This document shows positions 34,678 to 43,529 of a stretch of DNA of 64,000 nt, piece after piece. Source of the DNA: Flammeovirga agarivorans (GTDB lineage Bacteria > Bacteroidota > Bacteroidia > Cytophagales > Flammeovirgaceae); NCBI RefSeq assembly GCF_012641475.1, contig NZ_JABAIL010000002.1:321449-385448 (forward strand), in the 5' to 3' direction. The notes below the pieces were generated by a model. The model was given only the letters and a program-made list of their open reading frames with translations. It did no database searches and was not told the DNA's origin. Position 1 is the stretch's first letter; every line of letters starts with the position of its first letter. Both the position numbers and the translations under genes were made by a program.

Positions 34678-36039
34678 TTATTTCTTTACTGCAGCATAAT
34701 GTTTATAGAATAATTCGATCGTCTCAATTCCTTTTAAGAAGTTGAAAATACCGAATTTTTCATTTGGTGAATGGATCGCATCTGAATCTAATCCAAATCC
34801 CATCATAATAGAATCTAACCCTAGCTCCTCTTTAAATAAAGCTACAATTGGAATAGAACCACCGCTTCTTACAGGAATTGGCTCTTTATTAAACGCCTCT
34901 TCATAAGCTTTTGATGCCGCCTCAAACTCTACAGAGTTCGTTGGAATTACCACTGGAGTACCGCCATGATGTGCAGTAACTTTCACTTTGATTCCATCAG
35001 GTACAATAGATTCAACATGTTTTGTAAACAAGTCTGAGATCTCTTCCCATGACTGGTGAGGAACGAGTCTCATAGAGATTTTAGCATACGCTTTAGATGC
35101 GATAACTGTCTTTGCACCTTCACCTGTGTATCCTCCCCACATTCCGTTTACATCAAGAGTCGGACGGATAGACGTTCTTTCGTTTGTAGAAAAACCTTTT
35201 TCACCGAATTCTTTTTCGATATCTAATGCTTTCTTATATGCTTCTAAATCGAATGGTGCTTTTGCCATTTTGGCTCTATCTTCATCAGATATCACCTCTA
35301 CTTTATCATAGAAGCCAGGAATGGTAATATGACCGTCTTTATCTTTTAATGCAGCAACTACTTCGGCCAATGCATTTAATGGATTTTGAACAGCTCCACC
35401 ATACATCCCTGAGTGAAGGTCTCTATTTGGTCCCGTAAGCTCAACTTCCATGTAGCTAAGACCTCTTAAACCTACTGTAATTGAAGGAGTGTCTACGCTA
35501 ATCATACCTGTATCAGAGATAAGAATAACATCTGCCTTCAGGCTATCTTTTCTTTCTTTGATAAACGTACCAAGGTTTACAGAACCAATTTCCTCTTCAC
35601 CTTCAATCATGAATTTAACATTACAAGTCAATGTGTTGTTTTTCATCATTGATTCGAATGCTTTTACATGCATATACATCTGACCTTTATCGTCAGAAGC
35701 TCCCCTTGCATAAATATTATCACCTTTTATTGTTGGTTCAAATGGAGGTGTATCCCATAAATCGATTGGATCTGCAGGTTGCACATCATAGTGACCATAC
35801 ACTAGGACCGTTGGCAATGATGGATCAATTAATTTCTCTCCATAAACCACTGGATTACCTGCTGTTTCACAAATTTCTACATTGTCAGCCCCTGCCTCTT
35901 TTAACTGGTGAGCGATAAATGCTGCTGCCTTTTTAATATCTGGTTGGTATGTGACGTCTGTACTTACTGATGGTATTCTAAGCAAATCAAAAAGCTCTGC
36001 CAAGAATCTATCTTTGTTTTGTTCAATGTAGGGAGTCAT
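34678..36039 (-). CDS. M20 family dipeptidase
   Basis: 453 residues. Metal ligands and catalytic residues can be read: YGHYDVQPADP (His83, Asp85), GASDDKGQ (Asp116), EGEEEIGS (catalytic Glu149, ligand Glu150), and a late AIHSPNE ligand His. The dimerisation domain lies at about 195-340. The sequence fits the carnosinase/CNDP-like dipeptidases. There is no signal peptide, so it is cytoplasmic. The fatty acid hydroxylase gene lies 50 bases upstream on the same strand. Confidence 0.9.
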   Translation of the reverse strand: MTPYIEQNKDRFLAELFDLLRIPSVSTDVTYQPDIKKAAAFIAHQLKEAGADNVEICETAGNPVVYGEKLIDPSLPTVLVYGHYDVQPADPIDLWDTPPFEPTIKGDNIYARGASDDKGQMYMHVKAFESMMKNNTLTCNVKFMIEGEEEIGSVNLGTFIKERKDSLKADVILISDTGMISVDTPSITVGLRGLSYMEVELTGPNRDLHSGMYGGAVQNPLNALAEVVAALKDKDGHITIPGFYDKVEVISDEDRAKMAKAPFDLEAYKKALDIEKEFGEKGFSTNERTSIRPTLDVNGMWGGYTGEGAKTVIASKAYAKISMRLVPHQSWEEISDLFTKHVESIVPDGIKVKVTAHHGGTPVVIPTNSVEFEAASKAYEEAFNKEPIPVRSGGSIPIVALFKEELGLDSIMMGFGLDSDAIHSPNEKFGIFNFLKGIETIELFYKHYAAVKK

Positions 36040-36089
36040 AAAATTTAATCGTTCTAAAAGATTTCTAAGTTGAAATAATAACTACAAAT

Positions 36090-36689
36090 TTAGGGCATTG
36101 TTCGAAATATCACATCCCACAAAGGTGATGAAACTCCAAACGCCTTATCATCAGTCTTATAATGATGAATACCATGATGTATCCACAGGATTTTCAAGAA
36201 GTTTTTTGGAGGTCTGTATGCATGAACGATATAATGCACTCCTAGATACATAGCATACCCTGTTAAAAAACCACCACCAAATCCATAGGCATAATCTCCC
36301 ATTAAATAATAGAATAATCCAAAAAAAGCTGCACTTAGAAATAAACTCACAACAGGAGGCATGGCTAAACGTGACTTATCTTTTGGAAAATCATGATGAA
36401 CTCCATGAAACTTATGAGTGATATTTTTCTTTAATTCGGTATCTGGTTCCATATGAAATACGAACCTGTGCATTGCATATTCGATGAATGTGAAGAAGAG
36501 TACTCCCAAGCAGTATAACCCGATAGCCTGAATTGTACCTAAAAATTGGTTATATACTCCATATATTACTAAGAAGGAACCAATAATAGCATACATAGAG
36601 ATTGGAACAGCTGCGTGTGTATGCGTTAATTTCTCAAGAATAGGGTTTTCAAAAAGGGTCTTTGCTTTTTTGTTTTGAGCTAATGACAT
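36090..36689 (-). CDS. Fatty acid hydroxylase / sterol desaturase family protein
   Basis: 199 residues with four to five membrane helices. His motifs for a di-metal site are present: HRFVFH, HKFHGVHH, HYIVHAY and HHGIHH. The order and spacing match the fatty acid 2-hydroxylase (FA2H/Scs7) type, without the cytochrome b5 domain. It may hydroxylate sphingolipid or sulfonolipid acyl chains, which Cytophagales make; that is inference. An electron donor is not encoded nearby. Confidence 0.85.
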   Translation of the reverse strand: MSLAQNKKAKTLFENPILEKLTHTHAAVPISMYAIIGSFLVIYGVYNQFLGTIQAIGLYCLGVLFFTFIEYAMHRFVFHMEPDTELKKNITHKFHGVHHDFPKDKSRLAMPPVVSLFLSAAFFGLFYYLMGDYAYGFGGGFLTGYAMYLGVHYIVHAYRPPKNFLKILWIHHGIHHYKTDDKAFGVSSPLWDVIFRTMP

Positions 36690-36754
36690 AGTTATTAAAG
36701 GATATAATAAAGAGTTAGATTGGGCTTATTTAATTATTATCTTTACTAAAATAC

Positions 36755-36793
36755 AAACGGACACCTTTTCTACAAAAGAAAAAGTGTCCGTTT
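36755..36793 (-). terminator. Terminator after bshC
   Basis: Perfect 10-bp arms AAACGGACAC (36755-36764) and GTGTCCGTTT (36784-36793), with an inner CTTTT/AAAAG pair. On the minus strand TTTGTATTTT follows. Confidence 0.75.
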
Positions 36794-36797
36794 TTTA

Positions 36798-38357
36798 TTA
36801 TTCTTCAACCAAAACATTCAAATTAAATGACAATGGATTGAGTTCTTTTATTAATTCTGGTATCAAATCTGGTTGCTTAGGCCAATACTCCATTAAATTC
36901 TCTACCCTTTCTTGTGGTGCATTATTGGGTAACAAACATTCTCGAATACAGGTAATTCTTTCTATATCTGTTCTCAATTTCCGCTTACCTTCCTTTCGTA
37001 ACTTCTTATGGGTATGTTCTAGCCTTTTCTGAGTACGTATTTGTTCTGCCAAAATATGTTTCTCCAAGTTGGGAGAAATTGCTTTGGCTTTCATCATAAG
37101 TTGCTCATAAAGCTTATTCATTTCATTCACCTGCTCATCAATATCAGTAACTACAGAAGTATTGTCCTCTAGTACTTTTTCTTCTATTTTACGTACAGGC
37201 TGAAGTAATTCCGATAAATCCCATCCCGTTTTTTTCCATCGTTCAGCAAACTGTTGGTTTAATATCAGATTGAAACCTCTCGGTAAGACCATTGGGAAGT
37301 TGACATCATACATATCAAATACTCCTTTAAGTTGTAACCAATAGATTACTTCTGCAGGACCACCTAAATAAGCCAAATTTGGCAATAAGATTTCTTGTAA
37401 TACCGGACGAAGGACAACATTAGGACTTAACTTTTCTGGATGATTCTCAATTAATGACAACATCTCCTCTTTTGTCCATTGATAATCTCCTCCAACGGTT
37501 TGGATTTTATCACCTACAGATTCTAGTCGAAGACGTTCTGTATCTTCCATATAGAATAGGTTAATATCTCTTGCATGAATTTGCGTCTTATAACCTAATT
37601 CTTCAATAATATGATTGGCCTTTTCTACCTGTCGAACACCTTTCTGATCAAAGATTTCTTTCTTCATCACTTCTTTAAAAGGTGTTTTTAATTCAGGCGA
37701 ATCAGCATCAATACACACTAATCCATATTCTCCGAAAAGAGCATTGACATAATACCTAGTTGCTTCAGTCAATGTTTCATGCTTTCTGTAAGCATCAACA
37801 AATAGGTTGGGCATGTCTTTAATTTGATCAAGGATATCGTTTATCCCATCCAAATTAAGTCGTCCAACAGGTCCTCCAGTTTGTGGATGTTCCCATGTAT
37901 ATTTTCTCTTTCCTAGTTGGAATGATGCTATTTCCTCAAAATCATGATCCTCAGTAGCCATCCAGTATACAGGTACAAAATTGTATTCAGGATGTTTCTC
38001 CTTTAATTCATTGGCTAAATGAATTGCAGCAGCAATTTTATAGATGAAAAATAAAGGGCCAGTGAAAATATTTAATTGGTGACCTGTTACAATCGTAAAA
38101 GTATTTTCTTGTTGTAACAGATCTATTTGAGCCATCGGAGCTCCTTCAATATTCTGGTATTGTTCTTTTAGGCTATCTACTAATAATATTCTCTGTTCAG
38201 TTGAAAAGTGTTTTCTGTCTGAGATTATTTGATCAAATGAGTCTAAAGTTGGTTTGTATTTATAAAGGGATGTCAGTGCTTCTTTTCCATTAAGATAGTC
38301 AAGAAACATTTTCCCGTATAACCCTGCTGTTTCGAAAGGAATTTTATATGAATTCAT
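36798..38357 (-). CDS. bshC: Bacillithiol biosynthesis cysteine-adding enzyme BshC
   Basis: About 519 residues. Adds cysteine to glucosaminyl-malate in bacillithiol synthesis. The family blocks are visible: VTGHQLNIFTGPLFFIYK, VPVYWMATEDHDFEEI, a central LRPVLQEILLPNLAYLGGPAE region and a coiled coil at about 395-460. TGHQ replaces the more usual TGQQ. The start at 38357 (MNSYKIPFE) is preferred over an ATG five codons upstream. bshA and bshB are not in the window, which is normal in Bacteroidota. Confidence 0.92.
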   Translation of the reverse strand: MNSYKIPFETAGLYGKMFLDYLNGKEALTSLYKYKPTLDSFDQIISDRKHFSTEQRILLVDSLKEQYQNIEGAPMAQIDLLQQENTFTIVTGHQLNIFTGPLFFIYKIAAAIHLANELKEKHPEYNFVPVYWMATEDHDFEEIASFQLGKRKYTWEHPQTGGPVGRLNLDGINDILDQIKDMPNLFVDAYRKHETLTEATRYYVNALFGEYGLVCIDADSPELKTPFKEVMKKEIFDQKGVRQVEKANHIIEELGYKTQIHARDINLFYMEDTERLRLESVGDKIQTVGGDYQWTKEEMLSLIENHPEKLSPNVVLRPVLQEILLPNLAYLGGPAEVIYWLQLKGVFDMYDVNFPMVLPRGFNLILNQQFAERWKKTGWDLSELLQPVRKIEEKVLEDNTSVVTDIDEQVNEMNKLYEQLMMKAKAISPNLEKHILAEQIRTQKRLEHTHKKLRKEGKRKLRTDIERITCIRECLLPNNAPQERVENLMEYWPKQPDLIPELIKELNPLSFNLNVLVEE

Positions 38358-38458
38358 GTTGAATATTATCATTCTATGGAATCACGAATTTAAGCACACT
38401 TTTGTAAAAAAAAAGGTTGTGATTAAAATATTTGTTCCAACAATAGTAATTACTTGAA

Positions 38459-39055
38459 TTAGACTCTTAAAGTTTCATAAATATAAAATGGAGCTTCAGC
38501 TTTGATGGTTACTGTTCCATCATTGATTACAGAATAAGATTGATTATCGGCATCAAATTTTAAGTTTTCTGTTTCCACTTCAATATCAAATGAAAATTGT
38601 TGATGGCTTTTCATCCATTTATCAAAAGGTGAGGTTTTACTTCTGTAGATTCTCTTATTCTGAGAATAAATCACTACTGTTTTTATTAACTCTTGATGTA
38701 AAAGCTCACTTTTAAGTTCTTTAGTCAAAGTATCATCAACAATATTAAGTGCTTGATGATTTTTCTCCTTCAACCAAAGTAATGCCTCTCCAATATCAGT
38801 ATTTTCCTTTTTTCTAATATGATATGGTATTTGATATTGCATGATCTGATGCACCTCTTCTTCCTCTTCAGGATTAATTAAAACCCAATCTACTTTTATA
38901 TCCATAGAAACTAATTGCTCCAAGGTAGCAGTATTGGTGATCACAATTGGACTCCATTCTAATAAGTTATGGATCGTATCAATATTCGATTCATTAACTG
39001 ATAAAATAAGCAGTGCAGGCTCTTGATCATCTTTTACAATATGATGTGATGACAT
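38459..39055 (-). CDS. Thiamine pyrophosphokinase-like protein
   Basis: About 198 residues. The start MSSHHIVKDDQEPALL is chosen because the longer ORF would begin inside the terminator of the preceding gene. The N-terminal part (LLEWSPIVITNTATLEQL, then IKVDWVLINPEE and ALLWLKEK) resembles the short Bacteroidota proteins annotated as thiamine pyrophosphokinase, with a small C-terminal beta domain. The usual Asp-rich GDxDS motif is replaced by INPEEEEE, so activity is uncertain. bshC follows after about 100 bases. Confidence 0.5.
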   Translation of the reverse strand: MSSHHIVKDDQEPALLILSVNESNIDTIHNLLEWSPIVITNTATLEQLVSMDIKVDWVLINPEEEEEVHQIMQYQIPYHIRKKENTDIGEALLWLKEKNHQALNIVDDTLTKELKSELLHQELIKTVVIYSQNKRIYRSKTSPFDKWMKSHQQFSFDIEVETENLKFDADNQSYSVINDGTVTIKAEAPFYIYETLRV

Positions 39056-39083
39056 TTCAGAAGAATTACGATAAAATGTACAT

Positions 39084-39115
39084 AAAAAAGAAGGCCACAA
39101 CGCATCGTAGCCTTC
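39084..39115 (-). terminator. Terminator after the thioredoxin-like gene
   Basis: GAAGGC (39090-39095) pairs with GCCTTC (39110-39115); on the minus strand six T follow. It overlaps the longest ORF start of the next gene and so argues for the internal start at 39055. Confidence 0.65.
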
Positions 39116-39136
39116 ATTAATAAATTTATTTTCTAA

Positions 39137-39748
39137 TTATGAAATCCCGTTCAATAAAGCTTCAAGGTCTTTCATAATTGCTTTTCCTTTGTTCTTGTTA
39201 TACCATTGCTGGATTTTAATACTAAACTGTTGTTTATCTTCTCCTACCGCCTTCTTTATCTCAGGTATAAGATCTGTTAATTCTTGTGGCCTAGGTCCCC
39301 ATGTCGCCAAAACCTCATTCGTTTTCTGACATATCATGAGTAGTTTAGGAATAGATCTAGAACCATTAGTCAAGAATTGCTCCATTAGATCTACGTTATT
39401 ATCTCTAAGGATAAATCGTAAATCAATCTTTTCAGAAACCTGAGCTGCTTCGGCAATAATCGGAATACTTTGTGCCGCATCTCCGCACCAACCTTCAGTA
39501 ATTACCAACCAAAAAACACTTCTATTCAATGCTCTTCCTGCATTTCTTAAACCATCCAATAAACGGTTGGTTTTGTCAATTCTCTGCATTCTAGAGACAT
39601 TAAGACGAGTATAATCCACTAATGACGAATCCTCATAATTAATGATTGTTGGGTCTCCTGCTAGCAAGGCATCAAGTGCTTCTCTGTAAGTATCATAAAC
39701 AAATGCATTATCAATATACTCTTGAGCTACTGTTTGGTTTTCTGCCAT
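39137..39748 (-). CDS. Thioredoxin-like protein with a single active-site Cys
   Basis: 203 residues of the Thioredoxin_9 type. The active-site region reads GWCGDAAQS, with Cys88 but Asp in place of the second redox Cys, then a cis-Pro region SIPKLLMI. It therefore cannot make the usual CxxC disulfide. Such proteins could use a monothiol mechanism with a low molecular weight thiol. No signal peptide. It is near bshC on the same strand, though separated by its own terminator. Confidence 0.75.
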   Translation of the reverse strand: MAENQTVAQEYIDNAFVYDTYREALDALLAGDPTIINYEDSSLVDYTRLNVSRMQRIDKTNRLLDGLRNAGRALNRSVFWLVITEGWCGDAAQSIPIIAEAAQVSEKIDLRFILRDNNVDLMEQFLTNGSRSIPKLLMICQKTNEVLATWGPRPQELTDLIPEIKKAVGEDKQQFSIKIQQWYNKNKGKAIMKDLEALLNGIS

Positions 39749-39931
39749 ATATCTTAGGTTGTTGTGGTTATTATATAGATCTAAAAAAAATTGTCGAATT
39801 GATTATGGTTGATACAATCAATCTTAGTTTTTTCGATACATAATCTACTAAATCAAAATGAAATTTCGATCAACATTCTATATTTTTTTTATGATCTTAT
39901 TGATAAACTTGATATAGTACCATTAAACTTT

Positions 39932-41095
39932 CTACTCCTCGATCTCTTCTGGTGTTGGCAACATAAATTGAGTGAAAATTAATGAAAGAACACATAAGAA
40001 TGCACCTCCATAAAACGGCAAAGTCCAATCTTTAAGCCAAATCCAACCACCCAATAATGGCAAGAATACTGCTACAACATGGTTAATAGTAAAACCTACC
40101 GCCATAGAAGGTGCAATATCTTTAGGATCTGCATGCTTTTGGAAATACGTCTTTATACCAATTGAGAAATTAAAGTAGATATGATCGATAATATAAAGGC
40201 CTGCTACCACCCATCTATTTTCAATTAATGCATAGCATAAGAAGACGATGATAAGACTGATGTACTCAAAACTTAACATTTTTCGTTCTCCATATTTATT
40301 TAAAAGCCTTGCGATAATTGGGTTAGTATACATCGATACTACATTATTCAATACAAAAAGAATAGTAATTTCCTGTATAGTAAAATTGTATTTCTCTACT
40401 AATAATAAAACGGCGAACACTACAAACACCTGACGTCTAGCACCACTTAATAAGTTAAGTACATAAAACAACCAGTACTTCTGTTTGAAAATCATCTTCT
40501 TATGCTGTGGGATTGCATCTTTATGGATTGGGTTTTGAAATAATGCCCAGCCACCAGCAATAACAACAACAACACCGATCATTATATAAATGGTATTAAA
40601 GTCAGTGACGAAGGTCAAACCATAAATAGCTCCACCAATTGCAATGTTGGTAAATGACATAATACTACGAAGCCTTGCCATCACTAGAGGACTATCCTTT
40701 TTTGAGAAGCTTTGTAATGTTAATGATTGGTTGGCTGTTTCAAAATAATGGAAACCTATTGACATAATTAATGTAGTAAACATCAATCCCCAAAATGTTG
40801 GGAATAGCCCTGTGATTCCTATACCAACACCCATTACCATAATTGAGATTGACGCAAACTTATCTTCTCTAATAAACATTAGAAAAAATAAGGCTGTTAC
40901 TACAAGGAAGCCCGGTACTTCTCGAAAAGATTGTATTGCACCAATATCTAAACCGTTTAACCCTATCTGATCTACCGCAAAATTATTGAAGAGCGTACGC
41001 CATCCTTGAAATCCTAAAGCAGTTGCTATAGAAAGTACAAGTAAAAAAACATACATAGGGTTTTGTCTTAGTTGTTTTAGGCTTTGTTTGTCCAT
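39932..41095 (-). CDS. Major facilitator superfamily transporter
   Basis: 387 residues with about 11 to 12 hydrophobic segments and basic cytoplasmic loops. The order is typical of an MFS drug- or sugar-type permease, but I see no motif that fixes the substrate. It follows the polysaccharide locus on the same strand, and its -7 element lies within the terminator loop of the GH5 gene. Sugar export or uptake would fit the context, but this is inference. Confidence 0.8.
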   Translation of the reverse strand: MDKQSLKQLRQNPMYVFLLVLSIATALGFQGWRTLFNNFAVDQIGLNGLDIGAIQSFREVPGFLVVTALFFLMFIREDKFASISIMVMGVGIGITGLFPTFWGLMFTTLIMSIGFHYFETANQSLTLQSFSKKDSPLVMARLRSIMSFTNIAIGGAIYGLTFVTDFNTIYIMIGVVVVIAGGWALFQNPIHKDAIPQHKKMIFKQKYWLFYVLNLLSGARRQVFVVFAVLLLVEKYNFTIQEITILFVLNNVVSMYTNPIIARLLNKYGERKMLSFEYISLIIVFLCYALIENRWVVAGLYIIDHIYFNFSIGIKTYFQKHADPKDIAPSMAVGFTINHVVAVFLPLLGGWIWLKDWTLPFYGGAFLCVLSLIFTQFMLPTPEEIEE

Positions 41096-41100
41096 TTAGT

Positions 41101-41172
41101 ATAAAAAAGATGAGATATGAAAAAATGAAATTTTAACCAAAGGTACATAAATCTCATCACTATCATATCTCA
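41101..41172 (-). terminator. Long-loop terminator after the GH5-CBM6 gene, overlapping the MFS promoter
   Basis: Perfect 10-bp arms TGAGATATGA (41111-41120) and TCATATCTCA (41163-41172) separated by 42 bases; on the minus strand TCTTTTTTAT follows. The loop contains the MFS -7 element. Confidence 0.55.
41138..41145 (-). promoter_or_regulatory. -7 element for the MFS gene
   Basis: On the minus strand TACCTTTG is an exact TAnnTTTG match, 43 bases before the MFS start. Confidence 0.5.
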
Positions 41173-41196
41173 GGGATTTATTTGTGATTTTCTCTT

Positions 41197-43152
41197 TTAT
41201 TGCTTGATCAATCTTTTGTAAATCAAATCTTCTCCAACCTTTACTCTAATAAAATATAAACCTCTCGGTAAGGATTTGATGTCTAATTTATCTTGGCTAA
41301 TCTGATGAATGATCATTGTATTACCAATAGCATCTAATACTTGAATATCTATTGCTCGTGTCGCCATTGGCAACTTTAATGATACTTGATCGAATGCTGG
41401 ATTTGGATAAATACTGATTTCATTTTCTAATTGATGTGTAGAAAGTATTTCTCTATCTGTTAACTCAAAGTCAACTTTATCGATATTATAAGCAGGAGTA
41501 GACTCAATCAATAAACGAATGACCTGAGCTCCTTCCGAAAGGGATAGAAACCCTTCAACTTCTTCAAATACATTCCACCCTCCAGTATTTGAAGCATTGA
41601 ATTCTAATTTATTTGTTTTATCATTTTTTGAATAAATACTGAGTTTTCCTCCTCCCTCTGCAGAGGCCAAATGTGCTGTTAACTTATATATTCCTGATTC
41701 TTGTACATCTACAGAATATTCTAACCATTCTCCATCTTCAGCATATCCAACATGAAAACCTTCAGCATTTTCTTCAATATCAACCCCTTCGTCTCTATAT
41801 GCTCCTCCTTGATTGATTTCATCTTTTTCAAAATATGTAAATCCTTGCCCTCCAATATCATAATCTTCAGCTTCTATACTTCCCGGTAGATTGATCACCT
41901 TCTTATAAGGTGTTCTCTCTGAAGGAAGTATAGATATTTTTTGTGGGTAAGAATATAGTGTATCTGATTCGTCAAGTTGCATCAAACGAAAAGTATAAGA
42001 TTTACCTGGTGTGATACCTGAATAGGCATAACTTTCCAACTCTGAATCTAATGTATCTATATCTATAAACTGATTACCAGATTTTATTTGAATACGTGTT
42101 GACAATGCTATTCTACTTTCCCAAGTGAAATTTATTATTGAGTCAGAAGAAGTAGAGAGTTTTAACTGATCAATACATTTTTCAGAATAATGAATCAGTA
42201 TATCCTTGGTATCATGCCATGCTCTATCTTTTCTTTTATAAATCTCAAACATTCCACCATCATCCCAAGCCATAAATGAAATTCCTCTTGTTAGTGCCTC
42301 TTCGACATACGTGGCATAATGTATCATTCTAGAATTATAATCTGTTTGATGTACTGAACCGAATTCACTCATAATAACAGGAATTCCTTTCTGAGTACTC
42401 CAATTCTTAACCTTCTGAAATTCTTGAGCAATGTATTCTCTATCCTCTTCAGATCCCCATTTAATATTCTCTTGAGCAGATGAAAAAGGCCAAGGGTCAT
42501 AGGTGTGGTAGTACCCAATAATATATTCATCATTGGGGAAGTTTGCTTCTAATAAGTCTTTTATTGCAGACCAGCCTGTACCTGAAATCACAACATTTCT
42601 TGTTGGATTTTCCTTTCTGATGATATGTAACGCTCTTTTATTGGCGTCGGCTGCTTGTGAAATTGTCAGACTTTTCTCTAGCGTCCTCGGTTCATTAAAG
42701 GGTTCAAATACTAACTTTTCAGATTTGTCTTTGAATCTCTGAACAATCTGCTCCCATATTTTCTCATACCTAGCAATATTGGCTGATGAATAGTCTTCCT
42801 TTAACCAGTCTTCATGATGACAATTTAATATCACCATAAAACCTCTGCTTAAAGCCCAGTCCACTACCTGTTCTACTCTATCCATAAACTCCTTGTCTAC
42901 GGTGTAAGGAGTAGATTCACTCACATGATTATGCCATGTTACTGGTATCCTCACTGATTGAAATCCTGCTGACTTATAATCATCAAAGTAGTATTCTTCA
43001 GCTTTCAATGCCCACTCTCCTTCATAAGGGGCATCTAATGTATTTCCTAAATTAATTCCTCTTCCCATCATGGTTACAGCATCATGTGGAGACAGTTGTG
43101 CATAAGAAGAGAAAGTACATAATAAGAAAGTTAGTAATAGTTTAATTTTCAT
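41197..43152 (-). CDS. Secreted GH5 endoglucanase with CBM6 and T9SS sorting domain
   Basis: 651 residues: signal peptide (1-18), GH5 catalytic domain (about 25-335), a fibronectin-like linker, a CBM6 (about 425-560: SIEAEDYDIGGQG, GYAEDGEWLEYSVDV, GGWNVFEEVE), and a type IX secretion C-terminal domain (about 575-651: IYPNPA, LPRGLYFIRV). The catalytic pair is Glu154 (FNEPR, acid/base) and Glu263 (MSEFGS, nucleophile). It should cut beta-1,4-glucan or a related beta-glucan at the cell surface or outside. It is preceded by a copy of the shared locus element and by a leader terminator. Confidence 0.9.
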   Translation of the reverse strand: MKIKLLLTFLLCTFSSYAQLSPHDAVTMMGRGINLGNTLDAPYEGEWALKAEEYYFDDYKSAGFQSVRIPVTWHNHVSESTPYTVDKEFMDRVEQVVDWALSRGFMVILNCHHEDWLKEDYSSANIARYEKIWEQIVQRFKDKSEKLVFEPFNEPRTLEKSLTISQAADANKRALHIIRKENPTRNVVISGTGWSAIKDLLEANFPNDEYIIGYYHTYDPWPFSSAQENIKWGSEEDREYIAQEFQKVKNWSTQKGIPVIMSEFGSVHQTDYNSRMIHYATYVEEALTRGISFMAWDDGGMFEIYKRKDRAWHDTKDILIHYSEKCIDQLKLSTSSDSIINFTWESRIALSTRIQIKSGNQFIDIDTLDSELESYAYSGITPGKSYTFRLMQLDESDTLYSYPQKISILPSERTPYKKVINLPGSIEAEDYDIGGQGFTYFEKDEINQGGAYRDEGVDIEENAEGFHVGYAEDGEWLEYSVDVQESGIYKLTAHLASAEGGGKLSIYSKNDKTNKLEFNASNTGGWNVFEEVEGFLSLSEGAQVIRLLIESTPAYNIDKVDFELTDREILSTHQLENEISIYPNPAFDQVSLKLPMATRAIDIQVLDAIGNTMIIHQISQDKLDIKSLPRGLYFIRVKVGEDLIYKRLIKQ

Positions 43153-43164
43153 ATTCTAAAAGAG

Positions 43165-43199
43165 TTTAAAAAGCCCAAGTCGTAAGTATGACTTGGGCT
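43165..43199 (-). terminator. Terminator-like hairpin in the GH5-CBM6 leader
   Basis: Perfect 10-bp arms AGCCCAAGTC (43172-43181) and GACTTGGGCT (43190-43199) with an eight-base loop and, on the minus strand, five T. It ends about 15 bases before the GH5 start codon. The upstream gene already has its own terminator at 43467-43506, so this one looks like an attenuator. Confidence 0.65.
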
Positions 43200-43338
43200 G
43201 GTAATTAATAATTCACCTTCATTTAATAGTTAGTTTACACTTTTCTTGAATGACGAATCGTACAGATGAAATTTCTTCAGTAAAACACGTAATCATTCTT
43301 CATTTCATAGTTTTTTCAAAGGTGTTTCTGTCAACACT

Positions 43339-43418
43339 CAATTATCGTAATTAGATCTTATAAAACATGACCAATCCATATTACTTTTTTACGTTTTTAA
43401 TACAACAATTATACAACA
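43339..43418 (-). promoter_or_regulatory. Shared polysaccharide-locus element, copy A (upstream of GH5)
   Basis: Plus-strand reading TACTTTTTTACGTTTTTAAT (43382-43401) matches copies B and C, and ATACAACA occurs at 43400-43407 and again 11 bases later at 43411-43418. An ATCG block lies 38 bases to the left. All copies are upstream of minus-strand units in the same orientation. Confidence 0.65.
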
Positions 43419-43466
43419 GAAACACTCTTACAAAATGATAATCAAACACTTACAATAAAATCAGCA

Positions 43467-43506
43467 TAAAAAAAACGAATTACCTGAAATGCAAGTAATT
43501 CGTTTT
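43467..43506 (-). terminator. Terminator after the propeller regulator gene
   Basis: Perfect 12-bp arms AAAACGAATTAC (43472-43483) and GTAATTCGTTTT (43495-43506), followed on the minus strand by a T run. Confidence 0.85.
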
Positions 43507-43529
43507 ATACTAATCCGATTTGATTGTAG

